A stretch of 64,000 nucleotides of DNA from Mustela lutreola (GCF_030435805.1 NC_081296.1:30221745-30285744); one strand, 5' to 3'; shown: positions 45,651 to 58,655, numbered from the stretch's first letter. The notes: a model not told the origin generated them from the sequence alone. Numbers and translations are program-made.

Positions 45651-46782
45651 GTGAGTGGGAGACTCTGGGCCTGGCGGGAGATGGCAGGCGCCATGGGTGT
45701 CGTCCGCGAACCCAGAGTCACGGCACGGGGCTCTGGCTCCACCACTGAGCTACGGGTGGAGGCCCCCGTTGTCCACACAGCGTTGGCTGGCGCGTGATCA
45801 GGCTCCCTTGAGCCATCCCAGGTGCAGGGAACGCGAACGTTGGGCCGCGGGAACAGGCCGGGACTGGATCCCGGGGGGATGCCGCCATAGATCCGCGTGG
45901 CCCTGAGGTCTCCTTGGACCTCCCTTTGTGTCCTGTGCGCCCGTGAGGAGACGGGTTCGGGAGACCCTTGGCGTCAGGGCCTTCTGTCCCCCTCAGCGAG
46001 TGGCGGTTCCTCGAGCCAACCCCAGCGCATGTTTCTTGGGGCTGGAGCGGGCAGAGCTCCTGCCCTAGGCACCAGACTCCCAAGGACTTTGGGAGCCTGG
46101 GAGGCTGCTGAAGTACAGCCCTCGATGTTTGCTTGGGCTGCCGATGGAGCATGGTTTGGCTGGACATGGGCAAGAATGGGCGACACCAGGCCACAGCGGG
46201 CATTGGGCGAGAGCCTGTCGGGTCAGGCCCTCAGAGGAGGGGCCGCCACGCGGGGAGACTCTGGACCCTGTTGCAGGGCGGGCATTGGTCCCCTGCCTCC
46301 CGCTGGCGGGAGACCGTGACCCGCGACTCTCTCTCCAGACGTGGACCGTCGGGGAATGTGGGCCAACGTTGGTTGCTAGTGCCAGCGCCCGGATGCACGG
46401 ACGGCAGCCGGGCCAATCTGGGGTTGGCGTCTGCCTGGCCATAAGTTCTGGGGTTGCCCCCGTTGGCTCGGGGCCAGGGAGGCATCGGGGGGGGGGGGGC
46501 ACTCGATAACCTAGTGTTCCCGCCCACGTTGTGGGGCTTTTCTTAGCAAGGGGTGGTTCCCACAGGGGCCCTGATCTCCACAGTTTCTGGAGGCCCAGGT
46601 ATGTACAGCGGCTCCCCAGGGCCCTTTTCCTTGCTTGCGGCAGCTCCGAGCCTTGGGTCGTTCGTTCCTCCACCCGCCTGGCCAGCAGCGGCCAGGGCTT
46701 CGGGCGTGACCGATCGTGGCCGCATGGGGCACGAGCCACAGAGCAGGCCGTTGTGACAGCTGGCCTCTCCCTCTGTCCTTAG

Positions 46783-46900
46783 AACCCCGTCCCCCAGGGA
46801 GGATCTCGCCTGGACGACCAAGTCTGGCTTCTCCCAGCCCCGCCGAAAGCGCCCGTGTCTCGGATCGCCGGGGCATGGCGCCGTCCTGACCGCTCCCTCG
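46783..46900 (+). ncRNA. SNHG14: Host-gene exon E2A, unit 15
   Basis: Both splice sites intact. Confidence 0.7.
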
Positions 46901-46954
46901 GTAAGGAGGGGTTCCGGGTGGGCAGGGACCTCACGCGTCGCCCCCGGCTTGCTT

Positions 46955-47035
46955 GGGTCTATGATGAGAACTCATATGGTCTCGAAGAGCGATGATGACC
47001 TAAAAATCATGCTCAATAGGATTACGCTGAGGCCC
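46955..47035 (+). ncRNA. SNORD115: SNORD115 snoRNA, copy A15 (A6U)
   Basis: A-type with A6 to U, between terminal stem and C box; boxes and antisense element are intact. Confidence 0.94.
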
Positions 47036-47238
47036 AGTGCAGGGGACCGTGCCGGGATCAGCAGCCCCCAGACCCTCGGGGCATTTGAGGGCGCGCTGCT
47101 GCAGCTGGGCGCTAGAGGAGAACGAACGCTCGAGCGTCTCCGCGCGTTGAGCCCAGAGCCCAGGCGCCTCTGCGCGTGCCCACGGGGGTGTTCTGGCACT
47201 CAAGCTGGCCCACCGCCCCAATCCCCTTCCCAGGACAG

Positions 47239-47332
47239 CTCCCCGGGAGCCAGGGCTTCGCCATCCTCGTCTCCTCGTGTCCTTCGACGGGCCTGGCCGG
47301 CTTGGTCCTCGGTGTGTCGACATGCAGCAGAG
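47239..47332 (+). ncRNA. SNHG14: Host-gene exon E1A, unit 15
   Basis: Splice sites intact. Confidence 0.6.
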
Positions 47333-48432
47333 GTGAGCGGAAGCCTTGGGCTCGGAGGGAGGCCCGAGACGCCTTGGGAAGCGGGTAGCCCAGCAGTGAC
47401 TCTGCAGCAGGCCGTGGGCTTGGGGTGGCGGTCCTCGTGGTCCAGACGTCGTGGGCCACCCCGGGAGCGGGTGCCCTTGAGCCATCCCAGGGGCAGGGAA
47501 CGCGAGCGTGGGGCCGGGTGGCTGGCAAGACCCGGAAAGCGCAGAGTGGCCGCCATAGGATCAGGGGACCCTGAGGCCCCCTGATCCATCTGGGTGTGTT
47601 CGTGGGCCTACGAACGTAGTGGACGTGAGACTTGTGGTCTAGAAGCTTCTGTGATCTTCTGCCACGGGGTGTTGCTCGAGGCCCGGGACTTGGCTTGTTT
47701 CCGCGGGCTGACGAGGCCTGAGCTCCCGCCCCACAGCGCAGACGCCCAAGGCGTTGGAGACCCCACCAGGCTGCTTGCGAAGAGCGCAAGAGGATTCCTT
47801 GTGCTCGCGAGACAGCCGGGTTCCACGGGGCTACGGGGCGGAATCTGCGAGTGCCAGGCCCTTGCAGCCATTGGGTCGGAGCCTCTCTCCGGAGGCTCTC
47901 AAGCACCGGGGACCGGGTCCTGACGAAGCGGCGCTGCACGGCGAGAGTCGGGTACCTCGCCCAGGGCAGCCGGTGGGTGGTGTGCCTGGCCGTAGTGGTG
48001 GACAGCGACCTGGCATTCAGAGCTCGGCCCTGGGGCAGCCGTGGGCCCGAGCCACCTTGGGCTTCCAGGGTAGGGGCTCCGATCCTTGGCTCCCAGGTGG
48101 GACCATGGGTGGGTGGGCGGCGTCCTGGCCACAAGTCCCTGACCGCCCCCCTCGGCTCCCGTGCAAAACCCTGTGCTCCGTGCCATGTTCACGGACCGTT
48201 CTGCCAACGGTGGTGCTGACCCAGGGGCCTAGATCTCCCTTGTTTGGGGATGCCCTGGTAAGGGCAGCTGGGGCCCTGGGCCCTGTTCCGTCGTCTCGCA
48301 CATCAGCCATGCGTGGGTCGGCCGTATGCCCGGCCCCCACCGGCCAGGACGTTGGGAAAGGTAGCCCTCGGCCGTCCGGCCGGTGCCCCGGACCAGGGCT
48401 TTTGGACAGCTGGTCTCTCCGTCTCTCCTCAG

Positions 48433-48550
48433 AACCGCATCCACAAGCGGGGAGATCGCCCGCACCAGCTCGTCTTGCCTGGCCCGGCCCTGCCCACAGG
48501 TCCAATGTCTCAGGACCCCGGCTCATGGCGCAGTCCGCCACGCAGCCCCG
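48433..48550 (+). ncRNA. SNHG14: Host-gene exon E2B, unit 15
   Basis: Both splice sites intact. Confidence 0.7.
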
Positions 48551-48602
48551 GTAAGCAGGTTCTGGGGGCGACGCGACCGCACGCATCGCCGCCAACCTGC
48601 TT

Positions 48603-48683
48603 GGGTCAATGATGACATCTCAAATGGTCTCGAAGAGCGGTGATGACCTAAAAATCATGCTCAATAGGATTACGCTGAGGCCC
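48603..48683 (+). ncRNA. SNORD115: SNORD115 snoRNA, copy B15 (A16U)
   Basis: B-type sharing A16U with B3, 40,183 bp upstream; boxes are intact. Confidence 0.94.
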
Positions 48684-48884
48684 AATGCAGGCGTCTGTGC
48701 CGGGATCAGCATCCCCCGGAGCCTCGGGGCCCTGGAGGGGCGCTGCCGTTGGGAGCTTGAGGCCAAGGATCCCCCGGGGATCCCTGCTCCTGCCCTGGAA
48801 AGCCCGTGCACTTCAGGGGCCACTCGAGGTGTGGAGGCAGCCCACCCGGCCTAGAGACTGAATCCCCTCCCCTCCCCTGGAGAG

Positions 48885-48978
48885 CTCCCTGGGAGCCATG
48901 CCTTAGGAACCGTTGTCTCCTTGTGTCTTGCAGCGGGCCTTGGGCGCCAGGTGGTAGGCGCGGCGTTGGCCACGACAG
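48885..48978 (+). ncRNA. SNHG14: Host-gene exon E1B, unit 15
   Basis: Acceptor reads ggagag (AG kept, preceding base G rather than C, a weaker site); donor intact. Confidence 0.57.
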
Positions 48979-50108
48979 GTGAGTGGGAGACTCTGGGCCT
49001 GGCGGGAGATGGCAGGCGCCAAGGGCGTCGTCCGCGAAGCCAGAGTCACGGCACGGGGCTCTGGCTCCACCACTGAGCTACGGGTGGAGGCCCCCGTTGT
49101 CCACACAGCGTTGGCTGGCGCGTGATCAGGCTCCCTTGAGCCATCCCAGGTGCAGGGAACGCGAAAGTTGGGCCGCGGGAACCGGCCGGGACTGGATCCC
49201 GGGGGAATCCGCCATAGATCCGTGTGGCCCTGAGGCCTCCTTGGACCTCCCTTTGTGTCCTGTGCGCCCGTGAGGAGACGAGTTCGGGAGACCCTTGGCG
49301 TCAGGGACTTCTGTCCCCCTCAGCGAGTGGCGGTTGCTCGAGCCAACCCCAGCGCATGTTTCTTGGGGCTGGAGCGGGCAGAGCTCCTGCCCTAGGCACC
49401 ACACTCCCAAGGACTTTGGGAGCCTGGGAGGCTGCTGAAGTACAGCCCTCGATGTTTGCTTGGGCTGCCGATGGAGCATGGTTTGGCTGGACATGGGCAA
49501 GAATGGGCGACACCAGGCCACAGCGGGCATTGGGCGAGAGCCTGTCGGGTCAGGCCCTCAGAGGAGGGGCCGCCACGCGGGGAGACTCTGGACCCTGTTG
49601 CAGGGCGGGCATTGGTCCCCTGCCTCCCGCTGGCGGGAGACCGTGACCCGCGACTCCCTCTCCAGACGTGGACCGTCGGGGCATGTGGGCCAACGTTGGC
49701 TGCTAGTGCCAGGGCCCGGATGCACGGACGGCAGCCGGGCCAATCTGGGGTTGGCGTCTGCCTGGCCATAAGTTCTGGGGCCGCCCCCGTTGGCTCGGGG
49801 CCGAGAGGCATCGGGGGGGGGGGGGCACTCGATAACCTAGTGTTCCCGCCCACGTTGTGGGGCCTTTCTTAGCAAGGGGTGGTTCCCACAGGGGCCCTGA
49901 TCTCCACAGTTTCTGGAGGCCCAGGGATGTACAGCGGCTCCCCAGGGCCCTTTTCCTTGCTTGCGGCGGCTCCGAGCCTTGGGTCGTTCGTTCCTCCACC
50001 CGCCTGGCCAGCAGCGGCCAGGGCTTCGGGCGTGACCGATCGTGGCCGCATGGGGCACGAGCCACAGAGCAGGCCGTTCTGACAGCTGGCCTCTCCCTCT
50101 GTCCTTAG

Positions 50109-50226
50109 AACCCCGTCCCCCAGGGAGGATCTCGCCTTGACGACCAAGTCTGGCTTCTCCCAGCCCCGCCCAAAGGGCCCGTGTCTCGGATCGCCGGGGC
50201 ATGGCGCCGTCCCGACCGCTCCCTCG
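50109..50226 (+). ncRNA. SNHG14: Host-gene exon E2A, unit 16
   Basis: Both splice sites intact. Confidence 0.7.
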
Positions 50227-50280
50227 GTAAGGAGGGGTTCCGGGTGGGCAGGGACCTCACGCGTCGCCCCCGGCTTGCTT

Positions 50281-50361
50281 GGGTCAATGATGAGAACTCA
50301 TATGGTCTCGAAGAGCGATGATGACCTAAAAATCATGCTCAATAGGATTACGCTGAGGCCC
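50281..50361 (+). ncRNA. SNORD115: SNORD115 snoRNA, copy A16
   Basis: Matches the A consensus at all positions. Confidence 0.95.
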
Positions 50362-50564
50362 AGTGCAGGGGACCGTGCGGGGATCAGCAGCCCCCAGACC
50401 CTCGGGGCATTTGAGGGCGCGCTGCTGCAGCTGGGCGCTAGAGGAGAACGAACGCTCGAGCGTCTCCGCGCGTTGGGCCCGGAGCCCAGGCGCCTCTGCG
50501 CGTGCCCACGGGGGTGTTCTGGCACTCAAGCTGGCCCACCGCCCCAATCCCCTTCCCAGGACAG

Positions 50565-50658
50565 CTCCCCGGGAGCCAGGGCTTCGCCATCCTCGTCTCC
50601 TCGTGTCCTTCGGAGGGCCTGGCCGGCTAGGTCCTCGGTGTGTCGACATGCAGCAGAG
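50565..50658 (+). ncRNA. SNHG14: Host-gene exon E1A, unit 16
   Basis: Splice sites intact. Confidence 0.6.
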
Positions 50659-51783
50659 GTGAGCGGAAGCCTTGGGCTCGGAGGGAGGCCCGAGACGCCT
50701 TGGGAAGCGGGTAGCCCAGCAGTGACTCTGCAGCAGGCCGTGGGCTTGGGGTGGCGGTCCTCGTGGTCCAGACGTCGTGGGCCACCCCGGGAGCGGGTGC
50801 GCTTGAGCCATCCCAGGGGCAGGGAACGCGAGCGTGGGGCCGGGTGGCTGGCAAGACCCGGAAAGCGCAGAGTGGCCGCCATAGGATCAGGGGATCCTGA
50901 GGCCCCCTGATCCATCTGGGCGTGTCTCGTGGGCCTATGAACGTAGTGGACGTGAGACTTGTGGTCTCAGAAGCTTCTGTGATCTTCTGCCACGGGGTGT
51001 TGCTCGAGGCCCGGGACTTGGCTTGTTTCCGCGGGCTGACGAGGCCTGAGCTCCCGCCCCACAGCGCAGACGCCCAAGGCGTTGGAGACCCCACCAGGCT
51101 GCTTGCGTAGAGCGCAAGAGGATTCCTTGTGCTCGCGAGACAGCCGGGTTCCACGGGGCTACGGGGCGGAATCTGCTAGGGCCAGGCCCTTGCAGCCATT
51201 GGGTCGGAGCCTCTCTCCGGAGGCTCTCAAGCACCGGGGACCGGGTCCTGACGAAGCGGCGCTGCACGGCGAGAGTCGGGTACCTCGCCCAGGGCAGCCG
51301 GTGGGTGGTGTGCCTGGCCGTAGTGGTGGACAGCGACCTGGCATTCAGAGCTCGGCCCTGGGGCAGCCGTGGGCCCGAGCCACCTTGGGCTTCCAGGGTA
51401 GGGGCTCCGATCCTTGGCTCCCAGGTGGGACCATGGGTGGGTGGACGGCGTCCTGGCCACAACTCCCTGACCGCCCCCCTCGGCTCCCGTGCAAGGGAGA
51501 CAGCGGAGACACGTAAAAACCCTGTGCTCCGTGCCATGTTCACGGACCGTTCTGCCGACGGTGGTGCTGACACAGGGGCCTAGATCTCCCTTGTTTGGGG
51601 ATGCCCTGGTAAGGGCAGCTGGGGCCCTGGGCCCTGCTCCGTCGTCTCGCACATCAGCCATGCGTGGGTCGGCCGTATGCCCGGCCCCCACCGGCCAGGA
51701 CGTTGGGAAAGGTAGCCCTGGGCCGTCCGGCCGGTGCCCCGGACCAGGGCTTTTGGACAGCTGGTCTCTCCGTCTCTCCTCAG

Positions 51784-51901
51784 AACCGCATCCACAAGCG
51801 GGGAGATCGCCCGCACCAGCTCGTCTTGCCTGGCCCGGCCCTGCCCACAGGTCCAATGTCTCAGGACACCGGCTCATGGCGCAGTCCGCCACGCAGCCCC
51901 G
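51784..51901 (+). ncRNA. SNHG14: Host-gene exon E2B, unit 16
   Basis: Both splice sites intact. Confidence 0.7.
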
Positions 51902-51953
51902 GTAAGCAGGTTCTGGGGGCGACGCGACCGCACGCATAACCGCCAACCTGCTT

Positions 51954-52034
51954 GGGTCAATGATGACAACTCAAATGGTCTCGAAGAGCGGTGATGACCT
52001 AAAAATCATGCTCAATAGGATTACGCTGAGGCCC
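51954..52034 (+). ncRNA. SNORD115: SNORD115 snoRNA, copy B16
   Basis: Matches the B consensus at all positions. Confidence 0.95.
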
Positions 52035-52235
52035 AATGCAGGCGTCTGTGCCGGGATCAGCATCCCCCGGAGCCTCGGGGCCCTGGAGGGGCGCTGCCGT
52101 TGGCAGCTTGAGGCCAAGAATCCCCCGGGGATCCCTGCTCCTGCCCTGGAAAGCCCGTGCACGTCAGGGGCCCCTCGAGGTGTGGAGGCAGCCCACCCGG
52201 CCTAGAGACTGAATCCCCTCCCCTCCCCTGGACAG

Positions 52236-52329
52236 CTCCCTGGGAGCCATGCCTTAGGAACCCTTGTCTCCTTGTGTCTTGCAGCGGGCCTTGGGCGCCA
52301 GGTGGTAGGCGCGGCGTTGGCCACGACAG
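52236..52329 (+). ncRNA. SNHG14: Host-gene exon E1B, unit 16
   Basis: Splice sites intact. Confidence 0.6.
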
Positions 52330-53459
52330 GTGAGTGGGAGACTCTGGGCCTGGCGGGAGATGGCAGGCGCCATGGGCGTCGTCCGCGAAGCCAGAGTCAC
52401 GGCACGGGGCTCTGGCTCCACCACTGAGCTACGGGTGGAGGCCCCCGTTGTCCACACAGCGTTGGCTGGCGCGTGATCAGGCTCCCTTGAGCCATCCCAG
52501 GTGCAGGGAACGCGAACGTTGGGCCGCGGGAACTGGCCGGGACTGGATCCCGGGGGGATGCCGCCATAGATCCGCGTGGCCCTGAGGCCTCCTTGGACCT
52601 CCCTTTGTGTCCTGTGCGCCCGTAGGAGACGGGTTCGGGAGACCCTTGGCGTCAGGGACTTCTGTCCCCCTCAGCGAGTGGCGGTTGCTCGAGCCAACCC
52701 CAGCGCATGTTTCTTGGGGCTGGAGCGGGCAGAGCTCCTGTCCTAGGCACCAGACTCCCAAGGAATTTGGGAGCCTGGGAGGCTGCTGAAGTACAGCCCT
52801 CGCTGTTTGCTTGGGCTGCCGATGGAGCATGGTTTGGCTGGACGTGGGCAAGAATGGGCGAGCCCCAGGCCACAGCGGGCATTGGGCGAGAGCCTGTCGG
52901 GTCAGGCCCCCAGAGGAGGGGCCGCCACATGGGGAAACTCTGGACCCTTTTGCAGGGCGGGCATTGGTCCCCTGCCTCCCGCTGGCGGGAGACCGTGACC
53001 CGCGACTCCCTCTCCAGACGTGGACCGTCGGGGCATGTGGGTCAACGTTGGCTGCTAAGGCCAGCACCCGGATGCACGGACGGCAGCCGGGCCAATCTGG
53101 GGTTGGCGTCTGCCTGGCCATAAGTTCTGGGGCCGCCCCCGTTGGCTCGGGGCCCGGGAGGCATCGGGGGGGGGGGCACTCGATATCCTAGTGTTCCCGC
53201 CCACGTTGTGGGGCCTTTCTTAGCAAGGGGTGGTTCCCACAGGGGCCCTGATCTCCACAGTTTCTGGAGGCCCAGGGATGTACAGCGGCTCCCCAGGGCC
53301 CTTTTCCTTGCTTGCGGCGGCTCCGAGCCTTGGGTCGTTCGTTCCTCCACCCGCCTGGCCAGCAGCGGCCAGGGCTTCGGGCGTGACCGATCGTGGCCGC
53401 ATGGGGCACGAGCCACAGAGCAGGCCGTTCTGACAGCTGGCCTCTCCCTCTGTCCTTAG

Positions 53460-53577
53460 AACCCCGTCCCCCAGGGAGGATCTCGCCTTGACGACCAAGT
53501 CTGGCTTCTCCCAGCCCCGCCCAAAGGGCCCGTGTCTCTGATCGCCGGGGCATGGCGCCGTCCCGTCCGCTCCCTCG
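53460..53577 (+). ncRNA. SNHG14: Host-gene exon E2A, unit 17
   Basis: Both splice sites intact. Confidence 0.7.
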
Positions 53578-53631
53578 GTAAGGAGGGGTGCCGGGTGGGC
53601 AGGGACCTCACGCGTCGCCCCCGGCTTGCTT

Positions 53632-53712
53632 GGGTCAATGATGAGAAATCATATGGTCTCGAAGAGCGATGATGACCTAAAAATCATGCTCAATAGGATT
53701 ACGCTGAGGCCC
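53632..53712 (+). ncRNA. SNORD115: SNORD115 snoRNA, copy A17 (C17A)
   Basis: A-type with C17 to A in the region before the D' box, shared only with neighbouring A18; boxes and antisense element are intact. Confidence 0.94.
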
Positions 53713-53915
53713 AGTGCAGGGGACCGTGCGGGGATCAGCAGCCCCCAGACCCTCGGGGCATTTGAGGGCGCGCTGCTGCAGCTGGGCGCTAGAGGAGAAC
53801 GAACGCTCGAGCGTCTCCGCGCTTTGGGCCCGGAGCCCAGGCGCCTCTGCGCGTGCCCACGGGGGTGTTCTGGCACTCAAGCTGGACCACCGCCCCAATC
53901 CCCTTCCCAGGACAG

Positions 53916-54009
53916 CTCCCCGGGAGCCAGGGCTTCGCCATCCTCGTCTCCTCGTGTCCTTCGGCGGGCCTGGCCGGCTAGGTCCTCGGTGTGTCGACAT
54001 GCAGCAGAG
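53916..54009 (+). ncRNA. SNHG14: Host-gene exon E1A, unit 17
   Basis: Splice sites intact. Confidence 0.6.
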
Positions 54010-55134
54010 GTGAGCGGAAGCCTTGGGCTCGGAGGGAGGCCCGAGTCGCCTTGGGAAGCGGGTAGCCCAGCAGTGACTCTGCAGCAGGCCGTGGGCTTGG
54101 GGTGGCGGTCCTCGTGGTCCAGACGTCGTGGGCCACCCCGGGAGCGGGTGCCCTTGAGCCATCCCAGGGGCAGGGAACGCGAGCGTGGGGCCGGGTGGCT
54201 GGCAAGACCCGGAAAGCGCAGAGTGGCCGCCATAGGATCAGGGGACCCTGAGTCCCCCTGATCCATCTGGGCGTGTCTCGTGGGCCTACGAACGTAGTGG
54301 ACGTGAGACTTGTGGTCTCAGAAGCTTCTGTGATCTTCTGCCACGGGGTGTTGCTCGAGGCCCGGGACTTGGCTTGTTTCCGCGGGCTGACGAGGCCTGA
54401 GCTCCCGCCCCACAGCGCAGACGCCCAAGGCGTTGGAGACCCCACCAGGCTGCTTGCGAAGAGCGCAAGAGGATTCCTTGTGCTCGCGAGACAGCCGGGT
54501 TCCACGGGGCTACGGGGCGGAATCTGCGAGGGCCAGGCCCTTGCAGCCATTGGGTCGGAGCCTCTCTCCGGAGGCTCTCAAGCACCGGGGACCGGGTCCT
54601 GACGAAGCGGCGCTGCACGGCGAGAGTCGGGTACCTCGCCCAGGGCAGCCGGTGGGTGGTGTGCCTGGCCGTAGTGGTGGACAGCGACCTGGCATTCAGA
54701 GCTCGGCCCTGGGGCAGCCGTGGGCCCGAGCCACCTTGGGCTTCCAGGGTAGGGGCTCCGATCCTTGGCTCCCAGGTGGGACCATGGGTGGGTGGGCGGC
54801 GTCCTGGCCAAAAGTCCCTGACCGCCCCCCTCGGCTCCCGTGCAAGGGAGACAGCGGGGACACGTCAAAACCCTGTGCTCCGTGCCATGTTCAAGGACCG
54901 TTCTGCCGACGGTGGTGCTGACACAGGGGCCTAGATCTCCCTTGTTTTGGGATGCCCTGGTAAGGGCAGCTGGGGCCCTGGGCCCTGCTCCGTCGTCTCG
55001 CACATCAGCCATGCGTGGGTCGGCCGTATGCCCGGCCCCCACCGGCCAGGACGTTGGGAAAGGTAGCCCTCGGCCGTCCGGCCGTTGCCCCGGACCAGGG
55101 CTTTTGGACAGCTGGTCTCTCCGTCTCTCCTCAG

Positions 55135-55252
55135 AACCGCATCCACAAGCGGGGAGAACGCCCGCACCAGCTCGTCTTGCCTGGCCCGGCCCTGCCCACA
55201 GGTCCAATGTCTCAGGACCCCGGCCCATGGCGCAGTCCGCCACGCAGCCCCG
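55135..55252 (+). ncRNA. SNHG14: Host-gene exon E2B, unit 17
   Basis: Both splice sites intact. Confidence 0.7.
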
Positions 55253-55304
55253 GTAAGCAGGTTCTGGGGGCAACGCGACCGCACGCATCGCCGCCAACCT
55301 CCTT

Positions 55305-55385
55305 GGGTCAATGATGACAACTCAAATGGTCTCGAAGAGCGGTGGTGACCTAAAAATCATGCTCAATAGGATTACGCTGAGGTCC
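55305..55385 (+). ncRNA. SNORD115: SNORD115 snoRNA, copy B17 (C' box A41G, C79U)
   Basis: B-type with A41 to G, turning the C' box GUGAUGA into GUGGUGA, and C79 to U, which leaves a G-U wobble in the terminal stem. Terminal C and D boxes and the antisense element are intact, so basic stability may be kept while the internal C'/D' motif is weakened. Confidence 0.9.
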
Positions 55386-55586
55386 AATGCAGGCGACTGT
55401 GCCGGGATCAGCATCCCCCGGAGCCTCGGGGCCCGGGAGGGGTGCTGCCGTTGGGAGCTTGAGGCCAAGGATCCCCCGGGGATCCCTGCTCCTGCCCTGG
55501 AAAGCCCGTGCACGTCAGGGGCCCCTCGAGGTGTGGAGGCAGCCCACCCGGCCTAGAGACTGAATCCCCTCCCCTCCCCTGGACAG

Positions 55587-55680
55587 CTCCCTGGGAGCCA
55601 TGCCTTAGGAACCCTTGTCTCCTTGTGTCTTGCAGCGGGCCTTGGGCGCCAGGTGGTAGGCGCGGCGTTGGCCACGACAG
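55587..55680 (+). ncRNA. SNHG14: Host-gene exon E1B, unit 17
   Basis: Splice sites intact. Confidence 0.6.
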
Positions 55681-56810
55681 GTGAGTGGGAGACTCTGGGC
55701 CTGGCGGGAGATGGCAGGCGCCATGGGCGTCGTCCGCGAAGCCAGAGTCACGGCACGGGGCTCTGGCTCCACCACTGAGCTACGGGTGGAGGCCCCCGTT
55801 GTCTACACAGCGTTGGCTGGCGCGTGATCAGGCTCCCTTGAGCCATCCCAGGTGCAGGGAACGCGAACGTTGGGCCGCGGGAACTGGCCGGGACTGGATC
55901 CCGGGGGGATGCCGCCATAGATCCGCGTGGCCCTGAGGCCTCCTTGGGCCTCCCTTTGTGTCCTCTGCGCCCGTGAGGAGACGGGTTCGGGAGACCCTTG
56001 GCGTCAGGGACTTCTGTCCCCCTCAGCGAGTGGCGGTTGCTCGAGCCAACCCCAGTGCATGTTTCTTGGGGCTGGAGCGGGCAGAGCTCCTGCCCTAGGC
56101 ACCAGACTCCCAAGGACTTTGGGAGCCTGGGAGGCTGCTGAAGTACAGCCCTCGCTGTTTGCTTGGGCTGCCGATGGAGCATGGTTTGGCTGGACATGGG
56201 CAAGAATGGGCGAGCCCCAGGCCACAGCGGGCATTGGGCGAGAGCCTGTCGGGTCAGGCCCTCAGAGGAGGGGCCGCCACGCGGGGAGACTCTGGACCCT
56301 GTTGCAGGGCGGGCATTGGTCCCCTGCCTCCCGCTGGCGGGAGACCGTGACCCGCGACTCCCTCTCCAGACGTGGACCGTCGGGGCATGTGGGCCAACGT
56401 TGGCTGCTAGTGCCAGCGCCCGGATGCACGGACGGCAGCCGGGCCAATCTGGGGTTGGCGTCTGCCTGGCCATAAGTTCTGGGGCCGCCCCCGTTGGCTC
56501 GGGGCCGGGAGGCATCGGGGGGGGGGGCACTCGATAACCTAGTGTTCCCGCCCACGTTGTGGGGCCTTTCTTAGCAAGGGGTGGTTCCCACAGGGGCCCT
56601 GATCTCCACAGTTTCTGGAGGCCCAGGGATGTACAGCGGCTCCCCAGGGCCCTTTTCCTTGCTTGCGGCGGCTCCGAGCCTTGGGTCGTTCGTTCCTCCA
56701 CCCGCCTGGCCAGCAGCGGCCAGGGCTTCGGGCGTGACCGATCGTGGCCGCATGGAGCACGAGCCACAGAGCAGGCCGTTCTGACAGCTGGCCTCTCCCT
56801 CTGTCCTTAG

Positions 56811-56928
56811 AACCCCGTCCCCCAGGGAGGATCTCGCCTTGACGACCAAGTCTGGCTTCTCCCAGCCCCGCCCAAAGGGCCCGTGTCTCGGATCGCCGGG
56901 GCATGGCGCCGTCCCGACCGCTCCCACG
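56811..56928 (+). ncRNA. SNHG14: Host-gene exon E2A, unit 18
   Basis: Both splice sites intact; exon end is CACG instead of CTCG. Confidence 0.7.
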
Positions 56929-56982
56929 GTAAGGAGGGGTTCCGGGTGGGCAGGGACCTCACGCGTCGCCCCCGGCTTGCTT

Positions 56983-57063
56983 GGGTCAATGATGAGAAAT
57001 CATATGGTCTCGAAGAGCGATGATGACCTAAAAATCATGCTCAATAGGATTACGCTGAGGCCC
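56983..57063 (+). ncRNA. SNORD115: SNORD115 snoRNA, copy A18 (C17A)
   Basis: Identical to A17, with the shared C17A change. Confidence 0.94.
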
Positions 57064-57266
57064 AGTGCAGGGGACCGTGCGGGGATCAGCAGCCCCCAGA
57101 CCCTCGGGGCATTTGAGGGCGCGCTGCTGCAGCTGGGCGCTAGAGGAGAACGAACGCTCGAGCGTCTCCGCGCGTTGGGCCCGGAGCCCAGGCGCCTCTG
57201 CGCGTGCCCACGGGGGTGTTCTGGCACTCAAGCTGGCCCACCGCCCCAATCCCCTTCCCAGGACAG

Positions 57267-57360
57267 CTCCCCGGGAGCCAGGGCTTCGCCATCCTCGTCT
57301 CCTCGTGTCCTTCGGAGGGCCTGGCCGGCTAGGTCCTCGGTGTGTCGACATGCAGCAGAG
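57267..57360 (+). ncRNA. SNHG14: Host-gene exon E1A, unit 18
   Basis: Splice sites intact. Confidence 0.6.
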
Positions 57361-58485
57361 GTGAGCAGAAGCCTTGGGCTCGGAGGGAGGCCCGAGACGC
57401 CTTGGGAAGCGGGTAGCCCAGCAGTGACTCTGCAGCAGGCCGTGGGCTTGGGGTGGCGGTCCTCGTGGTCCAGACGTCGTGGGCCACCCCGGGAGCGGGT
57501 GCCCTTGAGCCATCCCAGGGGCAGGGAACGCGAGCGTGGGGCCGGGTGGCTGGCAAGACCCGGAAAGCGCAGAGTGGCCGCCATAGGATCAGGGGACCCT
57601 GAGTCCCCCTGATCCATCTGGGCGTGTCTCGTGGGCCTACGAACGTAGTGGACGTGAGACTTGTGGTCTCAGAAGCTTCTGTGATCTTCTGCCACGGGGT
57701 GTTGCTCGAGGCCCGGGACTTGGCTTGTTTCCGCGGGCTGACGAGGCCTGAGCTCCCGCCCCACAGCGCAGACGCCCAAGGCGTTGGAGACCCCACCAGG
57801 CTGCTTGCGAAGAGCGCAAGAGGATTCCTTGTGCTCGCGAGACAGCCGAGTTCCACGGGGCTACGGGGCGGAATCTGCGAGGGCCAGGCCCTTGCAGCCA
57901 TTGGGTCGGAGCCTCTCTCCGGAGGCTCTCAAGCACCGGGGACCGGGTCCTGACGAAGCGGCGCTGCACGGCGAGAGTCGGGTACCTCGCCCAGGGCAGC
58001 CGGTGGGTGGTGTGCCTGGCCGTAGTGGTGGAAGGCGACCTGGCATTCAGAGCTCGGCCCTGGGGCAGCCGTGGGCCCGAGCCACCTTGGGCTTCCAGGG
58101 TAGGGGCTCCGATCCTTGGCTCCCAGGTGGGACCATGGGTGGGTGGGCGGCGTCCTGGCCAAAAGTCCCTGACCGCCCCCCTCGGCTCCCGTGCAAGGGA
58201 GACAGCGGGGACACGTCAAAACCCTGTGCTCCGTGCCATGTTCACGGACCGTTCTGCCGACGGTGGTGCTGACACAGGGGCCTAGATCTCCCTTGTTTTG
58301 GGATGCCCTGGTAAGGGCAGCTGGGGCCCTGGGCCCTGCTCCGTCGTCTCGCACATCAGCCATGCGTGGGTCGGCCGTATGCCCGGCCCCCACCGGCCAG
58401 GACGTTGGGAAAGGTAGCCCTCGGCCGTCCGGCCGTTGCCCCGGACCAGGGCTTTTGGACAGCTGGTCTCTCCGTCTCTCCTCAG

Positions 58486-58603
58486 AACCGCATCCACAAG
58501 CGGGGAGAACGCCCGCACCAGCTCGTCTTGCCTGGCCCGGCCCTGCCCACAGGTCCAATGTCTCAGGACCCCGGCCCATGGCGCAGTCCGCCACGCTGCC
58601 CCG
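58486..58603 (+). ncRNA. SNHG14: Host-gene exon E2B, unit 18
   Basis: Both splice sites intact. Confidence 0.7.
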
Positions 58604-58655
58604 GTAAGCAGGTTCTGGGGGCAACGCGACCGCACGCATCGCCGCCAACCTGCTT